Origin: Acidimicrobiaceae bacterium
GTDB lineage: Bacteria > Actinomycetota > Acidimicrobiia > Acidimicrobiales > RAAP-2
Assembly: GCA_003157945.1 (NCBI GenBank)
Contig: PMFY01000312.1
Coordinates: 1 to 9,235 of the forward strand
Length of the DNA stretch: 9,235 nucleotides
Direction of reading: 5' to 3'
In this document: positions 6,568 to 9,235 of the stretch, piece by piece
How positions within the stretch are numbered: the stretch's first letter is position 1
How the letters are laid out: every line of letters starts with the position of its first letter
The notes under the pieces: model-generated
The model's input: the letters and a program-made list of their open reading frames with translations, nothing else
Told to the model about the DNA's origin: nothing
Database searches by the model: none
Program-made: the position numbers and the translations under genes

Positions 6568-7206
6568 TCAGGCGGCGACTCCGTCGAGGAGCCCGGTGAT
6601 CAGGTCGACCAGGAGCGCCCGCTCGCGGGCCGAGTCGATCCGCCTCGAGGTGAGCATCTGCGCCATCACCAGGCCACGAAGGGTCGCCCACAGCAGTTCC
6701 CCCACGACCGCGACCTGACGGGGGGCTCCGTCCCCGACCAGGACGGCGCTCAACTCCCGCATGTCGCGTGCCATCCCCTCCAGTTCGCCTTGTCGGGCAC
6801 CGGTCACGCCGGACCGGTCCGAGATCAGGATCTCGAGGCTGGCCCGCGACGCCGGGCTCGAGAACGCGGACCATGCCGCCCCGACCACGGCCTCGACGCG
6901 TCGGCGCGATGTCCCGTCGGGCACCGGTAGCGACCGGATGGCGAGGCGGAAGTCCTGGAAACCATGGGCGATGACCGCCGACAGCAGGCCGCTGCGGTCA
7001 CCGAAGTGGTACTGGATCACACCCCAGGTCACACCGGCCCGTTCGGCGATGTGGTTGGCGCTGGCCGTGGCGAACCCTTCCTCGTTGATGCACCGGACGG
7101 TCTCCTCGATGATGGCGTCCCTGGTCCTGTCCCCACGCTGCTGGCCCCGACCGACCTTGCGGGTCGGCCGGGACGGGGCGAGGTCCGACCGTCGGACCGG
7201 GGTCAT
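6568..7206 (-). CDS. TetR/AcrR family transcriptional regulator, 212 aa
   Basis: TetR proteins are dimeric repressors released from DNA by a small ligand. The N-terminal DNA-binding domain spans residues about 26-75: RDAIIEETVRCINEEGFATASANHIAERAGVTWGVIQYHFGDRSGLL, with turn residues AERAGVT and the conserved YHFGDRSGLL end of the domain. The C-terminal helical ligand domain (about 80-210) is divergent, as usual, so the ligand cannot be read. The ATG at 7206 is chosen because it overlaps the upstream dehydrogenase stop as ATGA (7203-7206), giving translational coupling; the frame opens 23 codons earlier inside the dehydrogenase gene. The first 25 residues are basic and Arg/Pro-rich, which may add DNA contacts. 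Being cotranscribed with the dehydrogenase, it probably regulates its own operon and the divergent SDR gene. Confidence 0.93.
   Translation of the reverse strand: MTPVRRSDLAPSRPTRKVGRGQQRGDRTRDAIIEETVRCINEEGFATASANHIAERAGVTWGVIQYHFGDRSGLLSAVIAHGFQDFRLAIRSLPVPDGTSRRRVEAVVGAAWSAFSSPASRASLEILISDRSGVTGARQGELEGMARDMRELSAVLVGDGAPRQVAVVGELLWATLRGLVMAQMLTSRRIDSARERALLVDLITGLLDGVAA
7182..7198. repeat. 17-bp palindrome within the TetR start region
   Basis: GGTCCGACCGTCGGACC has perfect 8-bp arms around one central base and covers codons 3-8 or so of the TetR gene. The half-site GGTCCGAC also occurs inside the palindrome at 8344-8356. However, the same 8-mer also appears within the LysR and DUF1275 coding sequences, so it may be only a product of base composition. 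As RNA it could form a hairpin just after the TetR start codon, where it might modulate the coupled translation. Confidence 0.35.
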
Positions 7207-8273
7207 CGCATCAGGCCGCCGACCTGGGACACGGGGAGGTCGCGCAGCGATACGAGCCCGGGTGGGGCGGCGCACACCGCCTCGATGGCGTTGACCGCCT
7301 TCGCCGCGGTGGCGATCACGCCGGCGTCGTTGTGGTCGACGCCGTCACGACCGAGATGGGTGTTGATCTCGACCCCCGGGCTCCCCGTGACCACGACCCG
7401 GTGGACGCCCGGTCGGCCCTCCGGTGGGACGGGCCAGTCGGGTGCGGCGGCCGATGTCAGTCGGTTGACGTGCTCCATCACGATCCTCGGCCGGCCGCCG
7501 ACGAGGCCCTCTACCGTGAAGCGGACGGCCGCCACCTGGCCCGGCTCGACGTGCATCATCGTGCAGTCGATCGGCTCGGTGGCCACCCACGGCTCGTAGT
7601 GCTCACGGACCTCGTCGAGCTCGACCCCGAGGGCGTCGGCCAGGAGCCGGACGGGCCCGCCCCAGATCGAGGCCAGCACGCCGGGGAGGAAGAGCACCGG
7701 AACCGTGTCCGGCGTGGTGCCGAAGCCGAAGCTGGCGCCGGTGAACTCGGCGTCGTCGTAGGAGCCGTAGTCGCAGATCTCCTGGACCAGCACCGTGTCG
7801 GCCCGAGCGGTGAGGCTGAGTGCGGCCAGGGGGAGGAGGTCGCCCGAGAATCCCGGATCCACGCCGTTCACGTACATCGTGGTGCCTCCGGCGGTGCACG
7901 CCACCTCCAGTGGTCCGGTGAGCCATGCATCGGCATGGGGCGGGTAGATCAACCACACCAGCGAAGTCGCGACCACGTTGGTGCCGGCGGCGAGGAACGC
8001 CGTCAGTTCGTGGAGCGCCTCGTGCGGCCGTGTCTCGGCCTGGCTCATGTAGACCACGCAATCGGCTCCGAGGGCCACCAGGGCGTCGAGGTCGTCCGTG
8101 GCCAGCACGCCGGTCGGCTCGTCGAGGCCGCACAGGTCGGCGGCGTCGCGTCCGATCTTCTGCGGATCGGAGGCGTGGACCCCCACGAGCTCGACCTCGG
8201 GTCGGTCGATGAGCTGGCGGAGGGCATGACGCCCGACATTGCCCGTCGAGAACTGGATCACCCGCAACGCCAT
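7203..8273 (-). CDS. DapB-like / 2,4-diaminopentanoate dehydrogenase-like NAD(P) oxidoreductase, 356 aa
   Basis: This is a Rossmann-fold oxidoreductase of the group often annotated 'dihydrodipicolinate reductase' or 'NAD(P)H-dependent amine dehydrogenase' in actinobacteria. It starts VIQFSTGNVGRHALRQLIDRPEVELVGV (residues 5-32), with nucleotide-binding loop STGNVG (9-14), then the cofactor segment SDPQKIGRDAADLCG (35-49), LGADCVVYMSQ (68-78), and the substrate-domain motif VNGVDPGFSGDLLP (135-148). At 356 aa it is longer than true lysine-pathway DapB (about 250-270), and genuine DapB motifs are absent, so lysine synthesis is unlikely. The ATG at 8273 follows GGGGAG. Its stop overlaps the TetR start. 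Related genes often lie in lipid, steroid or aromatic degradation loci, which suits the neighbouring SDR and acyl-CoA synthetase, but its substrate is unknown. Confidence 0.85.
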   Translation of the reverse strand: MALRVIQFSTGNVGRHALRQLIDRPEVELVGVHASDPQKIGRDAADLCGLDEPTGVLATDDLDALVALGADCVVYMSQAETRPHEALHELTAFLAAGTNVVATSLVWLIYPPHADAWLTGPLEVACTAGGTTMYVNGVDPGFSGDLLPLAALSLTARADTVLVQEICDYGSYDDAEFTGASFGFGTTPDTVPVLFLPGVLASIWGGPVRLLADALGVELDEVREHYEPWVATEPIDCTMMHVEPGQVAAVRFTVEGLVGGRPRIVMEHVNRLTSAAAPDWPVPPEGRPGVHRVVVTGSPGVEINTHLGRDGVDHNDAGVIATAAKAVNAIEAVCAAPPGLVSLRDLPVSQVGGLMR

Positions 8274-8281
8274 CGCCACTC

Positions 8282-8306
8282 CCCGGTACCGGGCGGACCT
8301 GTCCGC
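8282..8306. repeat. Two abutting palindromes in the leader of the DapB-like gene
   Basis: CCCGGTACCGGG (8282-8293) is a perfect 12-bp palindrome just upstream of the ribosome site of the DapB-like gene, and GCGGAC-CT-GTCCGC (8293-8306) follows at once. Both would lie in the 5' leader if the minus-strand -10 is at 8319-8324. They could be an operator or leader hairpins that affect translation. Confidence 0.4.
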
Positions 8307-8309
8307 GCC

Positions 8310-8338
8310 TTGCGTGGAATCATAGAACCATTTATGTT
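8310..8338 (+). promoter_or_regulatory. Candidate promoter of the SDR gene
   Basis: TTGCGT (8310-8315) and TATGTT (8333-8338) are separated by exactly 17 bases, a sigma-70-type arrangement. Transcription would start near 8345, giving a leader of about 24 bases before the ATG at 8369. The -10 shares CATA-N8-TATG symmetry (8321-8336) with the opposing -10, so the two divergent promoters overlap. Confidence 0.5.
8319..8324 (-). promoter_or_regulatory. Candidate -10 box for the DapB-like/TetR operon
   Basis: The minus strand reads TATGAT, one mismatch from TATAAT, 46 bases before the start codon. A -35-like CCGACA lies 19 bases upstream (8344-8349), a rather long spacer, and falls within the 8344-8356 palindrome. 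The sequence stands out as AT-rich in an otherwise GC-rich window. Confidence 0.45.
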
Positions 8339-8343
8339 TTTCG

Positions 8344-8356
8344 TGTCGGTCCGACA
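8344..8356. promoter_or_regulatory. Candidate TetR operator in the divergent promoter
   Basis: TGTCGGTCCGACA has perfect 6-bp arms around one base. It falls on the predicted transcription start of the SDR gene, abuts its ribosome site, and covers the candidate -35 of the opposing operon, so one bound repressor could silence both directions. The TetR gene in the opposing operon is the obvious candidate. Binding is inferred, not shown. Confidence 0.45.
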
Positions 8357-8368
8357 GGAGGTGCGCCA

Positions 8369-9232
8369 ATGGGAGTGCTCGACGGCAAGGTGGCGGTGGT
8401 GACCGGCACCAGTCGGGGGGTGGGTGTGGGCATCGCCCACGAACTCCTCCGGGCCGGGGCGACCGTGGTCGGCTGCTCCCGAAGTCCGCTGCCGGCACTA
8501 CCGGGTGCCCAGGACATCCCCGGTGGCTCCGACCGCTCCGCCCAGTGGGTCTGTGACCAGGGTGACTACCGGGCCATCGACGAGTTCGTGGACCGGGTGG
8601 TCGATGCCTACGGGCGGGTCGACATCCTGGTGAACAACGCCGGTGGGACGGTGCCCGCGCCGCACGTCGAGGACGTCCCGGAACTGGTCCAGAAGATCCA
8701 GGGAGCGCCCCGGGGCGCCGACGACTTCGAGCGGACCGTCCTCTTCCACTCCTTCGCCATCCAGATGAACCTGATCAGTCCCCTCTGGTTCGCCATCCGC
8801 GTGTTCCGCCAGATGCGGACCCAGGCGGGGACCGGATCGATCATCAACATCTCGAGCGGGGCCGGGCACCCGGCCGGGGCACCCACCCTGGTTTCCTACG
8901 GGGCGGCCAAGGCCGGGCTCAACCACATGACCCGGTCGCTGGCCGAGGAGTGGGGCCCGACCGCCCGGGTGAACTGCCTGGCCCTCGGCCCGACGATGAC
9001 CGACAACTTCCGGGCGTTCGTGCTCCCGGCCGGCGACCCCGACGGATCGGACTACTTCGAACAGGTGCCGCTCGGACGGGCCGGCGAGCCGTCCGAGGTG
9101 GGGCGGGCGTGCGTCTTCCTCTGCTCGGGCGAGGTCGACTACATCAGCGGCACCACGATCGAGATCGATGGCGGCATGCTCCCCGGCGTGCTGTACGAGT
9201 CAGGGCTCAAGACGATCACGGACCTGCTGTGA
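8369..9232 (+). CDS. Short-chain dehydrogenase/reductase (classical SDR), 287 aa
   Basis: This NAD(P)-dependent oxidoreductase acts on an alcohol or ketone in the cytoplasm. The cofactor motif TGTSRGVG is at residues 12-19, NNAG at 89-92, the helix-4 Asn at 134 (MNLISP), the active-site serine at 162/163 (NISSG), and the YxxxK pair Tyr177-Lys181. The C-terminal YISGTTIEIDGG (258-269) is the usual SDR ending. At 287 aa it is longer than the common 250; the extra length is mostly between NNAG and Asn134 (an additional 15-20 residues, EDVPELVQKIQGAPRGADDF) and near 205-230, likely substrate-loop changes. The ATG at 8369 follows a near-ideal AGGAGG (8356-8361). It is divergent from the DapB-like/TetR operon and probably co-regulated with it. 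Substrate is unknown. Its stop lies three bases from the window end. Confidence 0.94.
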   Translation: MGVLDGKVAVVTGTSRGVGVGIAHELLRAGATVVGCSRSPLPALPGAQDIPGGSDRSAQWVCDQGDYRAIDEFVDRVVDAYGRVDILVNNAGGTVPAPHVEDVPELVQKIQGAPRGADDFERTVLFHSFAIQMNLISPLWFAIRVFRQMRTQAGTGSIINISSGAGHPAGAPTLVSYGAAKAGLNHMTRSLAEEWGPTARVNCLALGPTMTDNFRAFVLPAGDPDGSDYFEQVPLGRAGEPSEVGRACVFLCSGEVDYISGTTIEIDGGMLPGVLYESGLKTITDLL

Positions 9233-9235
9233 GCG

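Noticed and set aside
7203..8273. Assignment of the gene as dapB of lysine biosynthesis
   Set aside because: The protein is about 90 residues too long, lacks the DapB substrate motif, and is in an operon with a TetR regulator beside an SDR rather than lysine genes.
7332..8402. A 356-codon plus-strand frame opposite the DapB-like gene
   Set aside because: It is antisense to a recognisable Rossmann oxidoreductase, runs into the SDR gene out of frame, and shows His/Gly/Arg-rich text without motifs.
1..9235. Mobile element, phage, toxin-antitoxin, CRISPR or defence system
   Set aside because: No transposase, integrase, direct-repeat array, small toxin-antitoxin pair or nuclease-helicase gene is visible; all major frames match housekeeping-type catabolic, stress or regulatory families.

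Overview
The window is high-GC DNA (roughly 70% G+C by eye) with strongly GC-biased third codon positions, GTG starts and short purine-rich ribosome sites. Together with the gene families (acyl-CoA synthetase, SRPBCC protein, dihydrodipicolinate-reductase-like dehydrogenase, SDR, many regulators) this suggests an actinobacterial chromosome, for example Acidimicrobiia or Mycobacteriales. The sequence alone does not fix the taxon. No phage, transposon, CRISPR array, tRNA or rRNA is visible.

Layout: (1) 1-1420, plus strand: the 3' part of an acyl-CoA synthetase gene, cut by the window edge, followed 18 bp later by a small SRPBCC protein. (2) 1482-5524, minus strand: in order of transcription, a DUF1275/YoaK-type membrane protein, a 3-hydroxyisobutyrate-dehydrogenase-like oxidoreductase, a Dps ferritin with a full ferroxidase centre, then after a 329-bp gap a lipoprotein alpha/beta hydrolase. 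(3) 5622-6500, plus strand: a LysR regulator divergent from the DUF1275 gene; the 97-bp gap between them holds two inverted repeats and a 31-bp-spaced direct repeat. (4) 6568-8273, minus strand: a DapB-like NAD(P) oxidoreductase and a TetR regulator joined by an ATGA overlap; the end of the TetR gene faces the end of LysR across a perfect 24-bp palindrome. (5) 8369-9232, plus strand: an SDR oxidoreductase, divergent from the DapB-like gene across a 95-bp AT-richer promoter region with palindromes.

Likely working units: the acyl-CoA synthetase/SRPBCC pair activates an unknown carboxylic acid. The LysR-controlled divergon may drive DUF1275, dehydrogenase and Dps, a set that suggests a stress or small-molecule response. 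The TetR-DapB-like/SDR divergon looks like a locally regulated catabolic module. The window reads as ordinary accessory/catabolic chromosome. I found no clear evidence of a wholly new system; the most interesting material is the two divergent regulatory regions and the unexplained pairing of a membrane protein, a dehydrogenase and Dps.
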